Below are positions 9,451 through 18,619 of a DNA stretch of 54,535 bases, in pieces. Positions within the stretch are counted from its first letter, which is position 1. Each line of letters begins with the position of its first letter. The notes under the pieces are model-generated. The model did not search any database. It worked only from the letters and a program-made list of their open reading frames with translations, and was not told the DNA's origin. Position numbers and translations under genes: made by a program. Source of the DNA: an uncultured Mailhella sp. (GTDB taxonomy: Bacteria > Desulfobacterota > Desulfovibrionia > Desulfovibrionales > Desulfovibrionaceae); contig NZ_CANRLT010000005.1 in NCBI RefSeq assembly GCF_947631555.1, positions 1 to 54,535 on the forward strand, read 5' to 3'.

Positions 9451-9590
9451 AGTCTCAGGGCGGGGTGCAAGTCCCCACCGGCGGTGACTCTGAAAAGTAC
9501 AGGGAAGCCCGCGGGCGCCACTTCACGGGAAGAAGCGCAGATCCGGTGCGAATCCGGGGCCGACGGTAACAGTCCGGAAGAAAGAGAACC
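9451..9590 (+). ncRNA. FMN riboswitch (RFN element)
   Basis: The conserved blocks of the RFN aptamer appear in order: AGGGCGGGGTGCAAGTCCCC, ACCGGCGGTGA, GAAGCCCGCG, GCAGATCCGGTG, AATCCGGGGCCGACGGTAA and AGTCCGGAAGAAAGAGAA. FMN binding to such elements shuts off riboflavin synthesis or transport genes. The downstream segment to the ribBA start has no strong terminator; a pyrimidine stretch (CTCTCCCCC near 9611-9619) could pair with AGGGAG before the start codon, which suggests control of translation, though that is inference. It controls ribBA 75 bases downstream. Confidence 0.96.
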
Positions 9591-9665
9591 GGCTTTCAGC
9601 TTCTGAAGCATCTCTCCCCCATGCCTTACGCAGCCCTGATGTCGGACAACTCCAGGGAGTCTGTC

Positions 9666-10892
9666 ATGCGTCAGCCTTTTTCTCTATCCAGTATCGAAGA
9701 TGCCGTCGACGATCTTCGCGGCGGCAGAATGATTGTCCTCGTTGATGACGATGACCGCGAATGCAGCGGCCATCTGGTCATGGCCGCCGAATTCGTTCAG
9801 CCCGAGTCCGTCAACTTCATGTCCCGCTGCGCCTGCGGCATGATCGCTCTGGCTCTTTCCCCGGACATTGCTGACAGGCTGCGGCTCGCTCCCATGCCAG
9901 ACAGGAGCGGCCAGGGCCCGGCTTTCACCGTCTCCATCGATGCCCGCGAGGGCATAGGTTCCGGCGTTTCCGCCGCGGATCGCGCCGCCACCATCCGCGC
10001 CGCCGCTGCTGAGAATGCCCAGCCTGCGCATTTCGTCACGCCGGGGCACGTCTTCCCCATCCGCGCTCAGAACGGCGGCGTCCTGACCCGCGTAGGCATC
10101 GCTGAGGGCGGCGTCGATCTTGCCGTGTTCGCCGGTCTGCATCCAGCGGCCGTAGTCTGCGAAATTCTGAAGGAAGACGGCTCTGTGGCGCATAGAGACG
10201 ACCTGGAAGCCTTCGCCGCCGCCCACGGCCTGCGCATCGCCTCTCTGAAAGACATCATCCGCTACCACATCCGCTTCGGAAAACTTGCCGTGCGCCGCGT
10301 CGCCGAGGCCCGTATGCCCACGAAATACGGCGTGTTCCGCATCATTGCCTACGAAAGCGACGCCTCCGCGGATACGCATATTGCGCTGGTCAAGGGCGAG
10401 GTGGATGAAAAGTTCGACAGCTCGCCGGTTCTCGTCCGAGTCCACAGCGAATGTCTCACGGGCGACACCTTCGGTTCCCTGCGCTGCGACTGCGGCAACC
10501 AGCTCGCCGCTGCCATGATGCAGATTGAAAAGGAGGGCCGCGGCGCGCTGCTCTATATGCGGCAGGAGGGGCGGGGCATCGGCCTGGCCAACAAGATCCG
10601 CGCCTACGCTCTTCAGGAACAGGGCTACGATACTGTGGAAGCCAACATCAAGCTCGGCTTCGCCCCTGACCTGCGGGATTACGGCGTGGGCGCACAGATG
10701 CTCCGCGACCTTGGCATCAGCCGTCTGCGCCTCATGACCAACAATCCCCGCAAAATCGTGGGACTGGAAGGCTACGGTATCGAAATCACCGAACGCGTCC
10801 CCATCGAAACGGGGCTCTGCGCCGTCAACGAAAACTACATGCGCACCAAGCAGGTCAAGATGGGGCATATCCTCCACTTTGGCAAAAAATAA
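9666..10892 (+). CDS. ribBA: RibBA: intact GTP cyclohydrolase II fused to a degenerate DHBP synthase domain
   Basis: A 408-residue two-domain protein of riboflavin synthesis. The C-terminal half (about 210-408) is a complete GTP cyclohydrolase II: zinc cysteines at 263, 274 and 276 ([20 protein letters not shown]), RQEGRGIGL, and [11 protein letters not shown]. The N-terminal half (1-200) has the DHBP synthase fold ([35 protein letters not shown]), but key residues differ. The acidic loop RENEGD reads RECSGH (31-36), RHGSG reads RCACG (54-58), and GHTEA reads GIAEG (144-148). That removes a catalytic Glu, an Asp and a metal-binding His. The start at 9666 follows AGGGAG; an ATG at 9621 lies nearer the riboswitch. 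It stands alone, without ribD, ribE or ribH, and is riboswitch-controlled. The true DHBP synthase is presumably elsewhere. Confidence 0.93.
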   Translation: MRQPFSLSSIEDAVDDLRGGRMIVLVDDDDRECSGHLVMAAEFVQPESVNFMSRCACGMIALALSPDIADRLRLAPMPDRSGQGPAFTVSIDAREGIGSGVSAADRAATIRAAAAENAQPAHFVTPGHVFPIRAQNGGVLTRVGIAEGGVDLAVFAGLHPAAVVCEILKEDGSVAHRDDLEAFAAAHGLRIASLKDIIRYHIRFGKLAVRRVAEARMPTKYGVFRIIAYESDASADTHIALVKGEVDEKFDSSPVLVRVHSECLTGDTFGSLRCDCGNQLAAAMMQIEKEGRGALLYMRQEGRGIGLANKIRAYALQEQGYDTVEANIKLGFAPDLRDYGVGAQMLRDLGISRLRLMTNNPRKIVGLEGYGIEITERVPIETGLCAVNENYMRTKQVKMGHILHFGKK

Positions 10893-11078
10893 GGCGTGAC
10901 CACGCCCCTGACTGAAACAGTGCCAGGATCGCACGTCCGTTTTTCCAGTCAGCGCGTTGCTGCCGTGCTTTTCGTTCGTGTATTTTTTGGCATCTTCAGA
11001 AAACTTCGCTTTTAAACGCTGAGAGGAGAGAAAACGTTTGTTTTCCCTCCCCTCATCGGTTGTTGTCAGAACGTGCCT

Positions 11079-13784
11079 TTAGAATGCCTGTCCCATGGAG
11101 AACTCGAAGCGGCCGCTGTGGCGCTTCTCGCCCGACGAGTTCTTGGAGAGCGGATAGCCGTAGGCAAGACGCAGGTCGCCCATAGGCGAACGCCAGCGCA
11201 GTTCCAAACCGGCCGAAGAATACACCTTGTTGAACACATCGGAAGTCTGCTCGCTGTCGGCGTTGAAGCCAATGTCGTAGAACGGCACAAAGGCCAGACC
11301 GAGTTCAGGTTTCACGACCCAGATGTATTCCAGGTTGGCGTAGCCCATGCGGTCAGAACCGATGGTTTCGCCCGTGACCGGATCCCGCGGCGAGATGTCA
11401 TCGTAGGAATAGCCGCGGATGCTGCGTATGCCGCCGATCCAGAAACGCTCGAACACAGGGATCATCTTGTCGTGTTCGGTCTTGTACGCCCCGCCGATGA
11501 GTCCGCGGGCGTGCAGGATGTTCGTGTCGTTCAGGCCATAGTAGAAGCCGGCTTCCAGCATAGGCTTGAAGAATCTGTCATCGCCGCCGGTCCACGGACC
11601 TGCGTACTCTGCAGACAGTGTGACCTTGGTGCCGCGGGTGGCGAAGGTGGCCTTGTTGGTCGTGTCACGGGTGACGCTCATGGACACAGCGCTGGCCCAG
11701 TGCTTGCCCCTGTATGCCTGAATAATGCGGGATGCGTGGGAAGACATGTGGTAGAGATCATATTTCTCTATCCTGTAGCCCAGGCCGATGCTCGTGTATT
11801 CGCCAATGGGATGGAAGACACGCAGGCGTGTGCCAACGGAACGCTTATAGAAATACGACCACTCTTCGTCCATGGCGTAGGGAGTCACCGAGAAGCCCCA
11901 ATAGGTATCGAAGACACGGGGGTTGATAAACTGTGCTTCCAGATACTGCTCCCTGTCCGAGGTGTAGCCGGTAAGACCGAGGATGTAGCCACGGCCAAAG
12001 AGGTTGTTCTCCGTGATGGCGGCGGAAACGCCGAACTTGTCATAGGTCGAATAGCCGAAGCCCACGCTGACGATACCGGTTTCAGTCTCCTTCACGCCCA
12101 TCTTGAGATCCACTTCTCCGGGCACACCCGTGGGCACGACCTTGGGGTTGACCTCACTGAAGTAGCGTGTCTTTTCAAGACGCTGCGCGGAACGGCGCAT
12201 TCTGGCTCCGCTGAACTGCTGGCCGTCTGCAAGGCGCATCTCGCGCAGAATGACATTGTCGCGGGTACGGCCGTTGCCTTCCACTTCCACGCGGCGGATG
12301 TACTGCTTTTCACCGGGCTTGACCACATAGGCCACATCCACGACTCCTTCTTCAGGACGGGGTTCGGGGCGCATTTCAATGTCGGCAAAGGCGTAGCCGT
12401 AATCCCCGTAGAACTCGGTCAGCGCCTTGACATCATCCTGAAGCACTTCTGTGTCGAAGTACTCGTCGGCCTTCTGCCGTTCGTCCATGGCGATCACATC
12501 CATGAGGCGTTCTTCCGTGTCGATGAGATCGCCTTCTATGGCCACACGGCCGACCTTGTAGCGCTGCCCTTCACGGACGCGGAAGATCACGCGGATGCCA
12601 TCGTCTTCATAGATGACTTCAGGAGCGGCCACCTGACCGTCCACATAGCCGTTCTTCATGAAGTAGGATTTGATGGTCTGCGTGTCGCGCTCCAGAAGAT
12701 CGTCCTTGAGTACACCTGAACCCGTAAACCAGGAAAACATGCCGCGTTCCTTGAGGGACATATAGTCCTTCACATCGTCGGGGTCGATCTCCTGAAGTCC
12801 CTCAAGAGCCACTTCCTTGATATAGAGCTTATTGCCTTCCTTGACGTGCAGAATAAGTGCCGCGGCCGAGCCGTCCGAGCGGCCTTCCACGGTGTAGGTG
12901 ACTTCCGCAAGGTAGAAGCCTTTCTTGTGGTAAAGATCCGTCACCTTCTGCAGGTCATCGGCAAGTACCTTCTGGTTCAGCACGGATCCCTTGTGTGTGG
13001 ACATGGCCTCGGTGATGTCGCCCATGCTGACGGCGTCAGAACCTTCCACGCGCACATCGTCGATGCGCGGCTTCTCCACAACGTGGAACACGAGGATCTG
13101 ACCGCCCACTCCGGGGAGAACTTCCGCGCTGACGTCATTGAAATAGCCCATGTCCCAGATCGTGCGCACGTCCTCATCCACCCGTTCGGCGTCAAGAGGT
13201 TCGCCCTTGCGCGAATTCACCTGCATGAGTACGCGATCGGGATCGCTGAACTTCAGGCCCTTAACCTGGATGTCAGAGACGATGTTCGCGCCTCTCAGAG
13301 CTGGGCGGGAAGATCCACCGGAAACGGTTGCGGTTCTGGAGGCTATCTCGTTCGCCGTCTCCGCAGACAGCGCATTCACCACAGGCTGAAGCTCGAGCAG
13401 ACTGCTGCCGTTCATCTGGAAGCTCCGGGAAGCCTTTGTGGACGCCTGCACAAGCTGCATGTTCAGGCTGAAGCCTTCGCCGAGCTGGTCAAGGCTGCCG
13501 TACACGGCATACTGGGCCTTCGCCCTGCGAGCCTTGGCCGCAGCGCTGTCCGCATTTTCGGGCTGCCCGCTGCGGGAGGCCGAAGTGGGGATAGTCTTGA
13601 GTTCGAACTTCTCCAGGCTCTGGCTCACAAGGGCGGGAATATCGGCGGCAAGCTGTGCGGAGGCCGCCGGAGCGTGAACCGCAAAGGGCAGAACCAGCAC
13701 GCGGGTTGCGGCGGCATGCGCTGCGCTGGTCCACGCCAGCAGACACAGGCCCACACAGGCCAGACTAGAAAGAATTCTGCGCAT
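11079..13784 (-). CDS. bamA: BamA, outer-membrane protein assembly factor with an extra N-terminal domain
   Basis: Omp85-family insertase that folds beta-barrel proteins into the outer membrane. The 901-residue product has a signal peptide (cleavage near AHA-AA, residue 24), then an unusual domain of about 140 residues (TRVLVLPFAVHAP onward) that looks like a TolB/LpoB-type periplasmic fold. POTRA repeats follow (about 170-555, beginning NIVSDIQVKGLKFSDPDRV), then a 16-strand-type barrel. The barrel carries the lid-loop motif IRGY and ends RFEFSMGQAF with the expected terminal aromatic. It is far longer than E. coli BamA (about 810). It overlaps the end of lolD by 20 bases, implying translational coupling. 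No skp or lpx genes follow, unlike the usual arrangement. Confidence 0.95.
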   Translation of the reverse strand: MRRILSSLACVGLCLLAWTSAAHAAATRVLVLPFAVHAPAASAQLAADIPALVSQSLEKFELKTIPTSASRSGQPENADSAAAKARRAKAQYAVYGSLDQLGEGFSLNMQLVQASTKASRSFQMNGSSLLELQPVVNALSAETANEIASRTATVSGGSSRPALRGANIVSDIQVKGLKFSDPDRVLMQVNSRKGEPLDAERVDEDVRTIWDMGYFNDVSAEVLPGVGGQILVFHVVEKPRIDDVRVEGSDAVSMGDITEAMSTHKGSVLNQKVLADDLQKVTDLYHKKGFYLAEVTYTVEGRSDGSAAALILHVKEGNKLYIKEVALEGLQEIDPDDVKDYMSLKERGMFSWFTGSGVLKDDLLERDTQTIKSYFMKNGYVDGQVAAPEVIYEDDGIRVIFRVREGQRYKVGRVAIEGDLIDTEERLMDVIAMDERQKADEYFDTEVLQDDVKALTEFYGDYGYAFADIEMRPEPRPEEGVVDVAYVVKPGEKQYIRRVEVEGNGRTRDNVILREMRLADGQQFSGARMRRSAQRLEKTRYFSEVNPKVVPTGVPGEVDLKMGVKETETGIVSVGFGYSTYDKFGVSAAITENNLFGRGYILGLTGYTSDREQYLEAQFINPRVFDTYWGFSVTPYAMDEEWSYFYKRSVGTRLRVFHPIGEYTSIGLGYRIEKYDLYHMSSHASRIIQAYRGKHWASAVSMSVTRDTTNKATFATRGTKVTLSAEYAGPWTGGDDRFFKPMLEAGFYYGLNDTNILHARGLIGGAYKTEHDKMIPVFERFWIGGIRSIRGYSYDDISPRDPVTGETIGSDRMGYANLEYIWVVKPELGLAFVPFYDIGFNADSEQTSDVFNKVYSSAGLELRWRSPMGDLRLAYGYPLSKNSSGEKRHSGRFEFSMGQAF

Positions 13785-14487
13785 AAAGCTCTCCCGATCT
13801 CATTTCAAGGCTGCGATCCATACAGGATGCAAGCTCCCGGTTATGCGTCACGATAATAAGCGTCATGCCCATGTCGCGGTTCAGTTCCCGAAGGATCTCT
13901 GCCACGCGGGCTCCTGTTTTTTCATCGAGGTTGCCGGTAGGTTCGTCCGCCAGCAATACTTTTGGGCAGAGCAGCGTGGCCCGCGCTATGGCTGCCCGCT
14001 GACGCTCGCCGCCGGAAAGTGTGGTCACCCGGTAATCCCGCCGCGCGGAAAGCCCTACTCTGTCCAGTGCCTCTTCCGCCAGAGACAGCGCCCGGCGTCT
14101 GGACATGCCGGAGATGATGGCCTGCATCGCCACGTTTTCAACGGTGCTGAATTCCGGCAGCAGATGGTGAAACTGGAACACAAAGCCCAGTTCCCGGCTG
14201 CGGAAATGCGCGGCCTGCGCGGGACTCAGGGCGGAAAGGTCACGCCCTTCGAAAAATACACTCCCGCTCGTGGCCCGATCCAGCGTGCCGAGTATGTGCA
14301 AAAGTGTGGACTTGCCCGAACCGGATTCTCCCACAACGGCCAGAGCCTCTCCCCTGCGCACCGTGAAATCCACATCGCGGAGTATGGTCAGTTCTCCGGC
14401 AGGGCTTTCCACCTTCTTTTCCGCATGGACGACGCGGTAAAGCTCCTGTCCGGCGATGTCAGAACGGTCTTCCATAGGCTCACTCAT
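13765..14487 (-). CDS. lolD: LolD-type ATPase for lipoprotein release
   Basis: ATP-binding subunit of the LolCDE complex, which extracts mature lipoproteins from the inner membrane. The 240-residue protein has Walker A GESGSGKSTLL, a Q-loop in GFVFQFHHLLPEFSTVENV, the signature LSGGERQR and Walker B VLLADEPTGNLD, then an H-loop in IIVTHN. The phrase FQFHHLLPEF is typical of LolD rather than MacB. It overlaps the permease gene by 8 bases upstream and bamA by 20 bases downstream, so the three are one translated unit. A related ABC ATPase such as FtsE is unlikely given the neighbours. Confidence 0.93.
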   Translation of the reverse strand: MSEPMEDRSDIAGQELYRVVHAEKKVESPAGELTILRDVDFTVRRGEALAVVGESGSGKSTLLHILGTLDRATSGSVFFEGRDLSALSPAQAAHFRSRELGFVFQFHHLLPEFSTVENVAMQAIISGMSRRRALSLAEEALDRVGLSARRDYRVTTLSGGERQRAAIARATLLCPKVLLADEPTGNLDEKTGARVAEILRELNRDMGMTLIIVTHNRELASCMDRSLEMRSGELYAQNSF

Positions 14488-15724
14488 AGCGGAGGGCTTC
14501 GGCGGGGATCAGGCGGGACGCCTGTCTGGCGGGATAGAGCGTGGCCACAAAGCACAAAAACATGGCGACCACGCCGATGACGGCCAGATCCAGAGGTTCA
14601 ATAATGACGGGCAGAGTGTCCATCATGTACACGCCCGGGGGCAGTTCGATAACCTGATACTTCTTGAGAAGCAGTGCCAGGACAATACCTAACACATATC
14701 CCAGAGAAGTGCCAACCGCGCCGATAATGGCCCCCTGAAGCATGAAGATACGGCGCACGGCACCGGCTGTGGCCCCCATGGACATCAGGATGGCTATATC
14801 CCGCGTCTTTTCCATGACCAGCATGATGAGCGAGGTGATAATGGAGAAGGAGCCTACAAGGATGACCATGAGCAGAACGATGAACATGCCAAAGCGCTCC
14901 ATCTGGAGTGCGGCGAACAGGTTGGCGTTCATGTCGATCCAGTTGCGCGTATAGAACGGTGCGCCGAGGCTTTCGGCGATGTCGCGGGCGATGTCCACGG
15001 CGTCGTAAGGATTCCTGACAAAGGCTTCAACCCCGGAGACGCGCCCCGCGGGAAAACCCATGAGTTCCTGCGCCGCCGTAAGGGAGACGTACGCGAGGCG
15101 GCTGTCGAACTCCGACATGCCGGACTTGAAAATACCCGCCACGCGAAAACTTTTGAGCTTGGGAACGAAGCCCACGGTCGTCCTCTGACCCGCGGGCGAC
15201 ATAAGGTTCACGCGGCTGCCCGGGCGAAGGTGGAAGCGCCGGGCGAGGTCGTGGCCAACGAGGATTCCGGCGGGGCCGCCGCTTTTCCCAAGGCTCTCCG
15301 CGTCACCGTCCTCCAGACGGTTCAGCAGGGGCATGGTTTCCGCCTGCGCGGGATCCACGCCGCGCACGACAAGCCCCGTGGCGCCGCCGGGCGTGGAGAG
15401 CAAAACTTCCGCATACAGAAACGGCGCGGCGGAGACCACGCCCGGGACGCTGCGTATGCGTTCCAGCGGCGATGCGCCCTCCCCGTTCGCCGAAACCGCG
15501 TCAAAGGCCCCGGCCCGTGTGGACATGACCATGATGTGCGGGTTGGCGCCAAGTATCTTTTCCCGCATTTCGTCCGTCACACCGTTGTAGACGCTCATCA
15601 CAATCACGAGCGCAGCGACGCCTATGGCCACTCCCAGGACGGACATCACGGAAATGACGGAAATGAACGTGCGCTTGCTCCGCGAAACGAGGTAGCGGGA
15701 CGCGATGAACAGAGGAAACGACAT
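14480..15724 (-). CDS. lolC: LolC/LolE family lipoprotein-release permease
   Basis: Inner-membrane permease of the Lol system, 414 residues. The N terminus (MSFPLFIASRYLVSRSKRTF) and first helix are typical of LolC/E. A periplasmic domain of about 200 residues follows, then three C-terminal helices of the FtsX core. PARQASRLIPAEALRYE closes the protein in the family manner. Only one such permease is encoded, so it may form a homodimer with LolD, as in the LolF-type systems of many non-enteric bacteria. The stop overlaps the lolD start. lysS ends 22 bases upstream on the same strand. Confidence 0.92.
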   Translation of the reverse strand: MSFPLFIASRYLVSRSKRTFISVISVMSVLGVAIGVAALVIVMSVYNGVTDEMREKILGANPHIMVMSTRAGAFDAVSANGEGASPLERIRSVPGVVSAAPFLYAEVLLSTPGGATGLVVRGVDPAQAETMPLLNRLEDGDAESLGKSGGPAGILVGHDLARRFHLRPGSRVNLMSPAGQRTTVGFVPKLKSFRVAGIFKSGMSEFDSRLAYVSLTAAQELMGFPAGRVSGVEAFVRNPYDAVDIARDIAESLGAPFYTRNWIDMNANLFAALQMERFGMFIVLLMVILVGSFSIITSLIMLVMEKTRDIAILMSMGATAGAVRRIFMLQGAIIGAVGTSLGYVLGIVLALLLKKYQVIELPPGVYMMDTLPVIIEPLDLAVIGVVAMFLCFVATLYPARQASRLIPAEALRYE

Positions 15725-15746
15725 GGAGCCTCCCGAAGTCTGCGGA

Positions 15747-17339
15747 TCACGCTTCCGGACGCAGGAGAGGGAAGAGGATGACTTCGCGGATGGCGGGTTC
15801 GTCCGTGAGCAGCATGGTCAGGCGGTCAATGCCGATGCCTTCTCCCGCGGTGGGGGGCATTCCGTATTCCAAGGCGCGCAGATAGTCGTTGTCCAGAGGA
15901 CAGGCTTCGTCGTCTCCGGCAGCTTTTGCGGCCACCTGCGCCTCGAAGCGCAGGCGCTGGTCCACGGGATCGTTCAGCTCTGAGAAGGCGTTGCCGTACT
16001 CACAGCCGCAGATGAAGATTTCAAAGCGATCCGTGAGCGAAGGATCCGCATCATTGCGCCGGGCGAGGGGGGATATTTCCTCAGGATAGGCGTAGATGAA
16101 CGTGGGCTGAACGAGCTTGTCCTCCACATCCAGATCGAAGAGCCGTGACTGGAGCTTGCCGATACCCTCGCTTTCCAGAAACTTTTCCCCTCGGGAGCGG
16201 AGATAGGTACGGACGGATTCCATGTCGTTGTAGAACTCGGGCGCATGACCGCCCACCTTCTCCAGAGCCTCATGGTAGGTCATGCGCGTCCAGCGGCCCG
16301 GGGTCAGGTCTATCTCCTGCCCCTGATAGGTGATCACCGTGCTGCCGCAGACCTCATAGGCGATATGGGCGAAAAGCTGCTCGGTGAAATCCATGAGTTC
16401 CTTATAGGTGGCATAGGCCCAGTAGAACTCGCAGGAAGTGAATTCCGGGTTGTGCCGCGTGTCTATGCCCTCGTTGCGGAAGCAGCGGTTGATCTCGAAG
16501 ACACGCTCCATGCCACCCACAATGAGCCGCTTCAGGTAGAGTTCGGGAGCGACGCGCAGATAAAGCTCAATGTCCAGCGCATTGTGATGGGTGACGAAGG
16601 GCCGGGCCGTCGCGCCGCCCGCCACGGCGTGCATCATGGGCGTTTCCACCTCGGTGAAGCCCTTCTGCTCCATGAAGCGGCGAAACTCGCGCACGATGCG
16701 GGAACGCTTGCGGAAAATCTCGCGGGCACGGGGATTCATGACGAGATCCACATAGCGCTGGCGGTAGCGTGCCTCCACATCGGTAAGACCGCTGTGCTTG
16801 TCCGGGAGGGCGCGGAAGGACTTGCTGAGCAGGCGCGCCGTGAAGCAGCGCAGGGTGAGTTCGCCGGTTTTAGTGCGGAACAGCTTCCCGGTAACACCCA
16901 CAATATCGCCGACATCCAGCTTTTTAAACTGAGAAAACGCCGTATCGCCCATGACGCTCTTTTCGGCGTAGCACTGGAGGCGTCCGGTGCGATCCATGAT
17001 ATGGAAAAAAATGACCTTGCCGAAGGAACGGGAAGACATCATGCGGCCGGCCAGGGAAAATTCGGTATCCACCTCTTCCAGCTCGCTTTCACCAAGGGCC
17101 TCGTATTCGGCGTGAACGGAACCGGCGTCGTGGCGGCGGACAAAATCGTTCGGATAGAGCGGAACCCCTGCGTCCAGAAGTTCACAGGCCTTGCCCACGC
17201 AGTTCTTGACGACTTCGTTCAGTTCCCCGTGATCGGCAAAATTTTCCAGCATGGGCATGAAGTATGCCGCATGTTCTGACTTTGTGGCAAGTTTGATGGG
17301 CTTGCGGGTCTTGTTTTGCGTCTCCAAAAGAATCTCCAT
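15747..17339 (-). CDS. lysS: Lysyl-tRNA synthetase, class II
   Basis: Charges tRNA-Lys. With the start at 17339 the protein is 530 residues. It has an OB-fold anticodon-binding domain (about 90-200, with AGRMMSSRSFGKVIFFHIMD), motif 1 around RAREIFRKRSRIVREFRRFM, motif 2 around RVFEINRCFRNEGIDTRHNPEFT, and motif 3 ending GEGIGIDRLTMLL. Starts at 17396 and 17339 are both open; the inner one avoids a non-conserved leader, and an inner Met near VLKN homologues is also possible. It heads the lol-bamA operon, an arrangement known from other Desulfovibrio. A tRNA-Lys gene lies 10 kb away in the window. Confidence 0.95.
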   Translation of the reverse strand: MEILLETQNKTRKPIKLATKSEHAAYFMPMLENFADHGELNEVVKNCVGKACELLDAGVPLYPNDFVRRHDAGSVHAEYEALGESELEEVDTEFSLAGRMMSSRSFGKVIFFHIMDRTGRLQCYAEKSVMGDTAFSQFKKLDVGDIVGVTGKLFRTKTGELTLRCFTARLLSKSFRALPDKHSGLTDVEARYRQRYVDLVMNPRAREIFRKRSRIVREFRRFMEQKGFTEVETPMMHAVAGGATARPFVTHHNALDIELYLRVAPELYLKRLIVGGMERVFEINRCFRNEGIDTRHNPEFTSCEFYWAYATYKELMDFTEQLFAHIAYEVCGSTVITYQGQEIDLTPGRWTRMTYHEALEKVGGHAPEFYNDMESVRTYLRSRGEKFLESEGIGKLQSRLFDLDVEDKLVQPTFIYAYPEEISPLARRNDADPSLTDRFEIFICGCEYGNAFSELNDPVDQRLRFEAQVAAKAAGDDEACPLDNDYLRALEYGMPPTAGEGIGIDRLTMLLTDEPAIREVILFPLLRPEA

Positions 17340-17531
17340 GTATATTTGCGGCCCCTCAGACCGCGTGGTTCCTGTTCGTGGCGTTTCGGAAAACATACGC
17401 TATTTCGGGGCGGGGCGCAACGGAAGACCGCCCCTGCCGGCAGCGAAAGTTGGACACTACGGCAAAAGTTCCCGGGATTCAAGAGCCTCTGCCACTTGCC
17501 TGTTTGCGCCCGCAGGCATAAAGAAAGAGCC

Positions 17532-18398
17532 ATGGAAACGCTGAAGCACCTTGTCTGTCTTTTCTTCCTCGCCCTCCTGCTTCTCGCCCCCGTACCCTGC
17601 CGGGCCGTTCAGGAGCCGCTGCCCGTGCCCCCGGGCCACACGCCGGCCTGGCTGCCCGTGGAACGCGGACTGGAACTTGCCCTGCTCTCCTGCGGGCGGC
17701 AGCAGGACGGCGCTTCCGTGCAAAATTTCCTCATCCGCGTCCTGCGCATCGACACCACGCTTTACGACTTCGTCCTGTGCAGCGCCCGCTGGGAGTCTGG
17801 CCGGGTCCTCAGCATCCGCGAATGGGCCGCGGCAAAACAACTCAGCGCTGCCGTGAACGCCAGCATGTACCAGGCGGATGGACTCACCTCCACGGGATAT
17901 ATGCGAAGCGGCGAACAGACCAACAACAGCCGCGTTGTCCGGCGCTACGGCTCCTTCTTTGTGGCCGGGCCGCGCAGTCCCGGACTGCCCCGCGCCGCCG
18001 TGCTGGATCGGGAGCGGGACGACTGGGAAAGACTCCTGCCGCAGTACGATATCGTGGTGCAGAACTTCCGTCTCATGGGTTCAGACGGCAAGCAGCTCTG
18101 GCCGGAAAACGGGCCACGGCACGCGGTGGCCGCCGTTGCCGAAGACCTGAACGGGCGCATCCTCTTCCTGCACTGCGAAAACGCCGTGTCGGTACACGAC
18201 TTTGTGGAGGCCCTCAAGTCCCACAGCGAACTTAACCTCAACTCCGCCATGTATGCGGAGGGCGGAAGTGAAGCCTCCCTGCTGCTACGCCGCGATGAGG
18301 GCGTCTTCGTCTGGACAGGTCTTTCCCCGGCGAACTACTTTTCCGGAACCGGCGACGGCCCGCCACTGCCCAGCGTTCTGGGCGCGGTTCCGCGCTGA
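17532..18398 (+). CDS. Phosphodiester glycosidase family (DUF2233) exported protein
   Basis: A 288-residue secreted protein. A signal peptide (METLKHLVCLFFLALLLLAP) is cleaved near residue 24. The body has the DUF2233/NAGPA-like layout: an opening segment with NFLIRVLRIDTTLYDF, an early AAVNASMYQADGLTSTGY motif, and a late AMYAEGGSEASLL motif; related proteins coordinate a metal and remove sugars linked through phosphodiesters. Its true substrate is unknown. The ATG at 17532 follows AAAGAGCC; a farther start at 17316 would overlap lysS. It is transcribed divergently from lysS, with 192 bases between starts. Confidence 0.8.
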   Translation: METLKHLVCLFFLALLLLAPVPCRAVQEPLPVPPGHTPAWLPVERGLELALLSCGRQQDGASVQNFLIRVLRIDTTLYDFVLCSARWESGRVLSIREWAAAKQLSAAVNASMYQADGLTSTGYMRSGEQTNNSRVVRRYGSFFVAGPRSPGLPRAAVLDRERDDWERLLPQYDIVVQNFRLMGSDGKQLWPENGPRHAVAAVAEDLNGRILFLHCENAVSVHDFVEALKSHSELNLNSAMYAEGGSEASLLLRRDEGVFVWTGLSPANYFSGTGDGPPLPSVLGAVPR

Positions 18399-18619
18399 AC
18401 CGGCCAGCAGAGTTTCCCTGCCTCCTGCCCTGCAGCGGCACAACCTCGAAAGCCTCTTTCCGGACTCCTCTCTCCATGTTTCAATCCGCAGCCGGCAGAA
18501 AGCATACGGATTGCCGCTCCCTGCAGAGAGAAGGTGTGGAAAGGGATTTCATCGGTTTCAACGCCTTGTCCATCCCGCTTCTCCCCTTACCGGGAAAGCT
18601 GACCTCAAAGGAACGTTTG

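Noticed and set aside
11073..12719. Long plus-strand open frame (548 codons) opposite bamA
   Set aside because: It mirrors the third-position GC bias of bamA, which has clear homology, and encodes a histidine/valine-rich sequence without domains.
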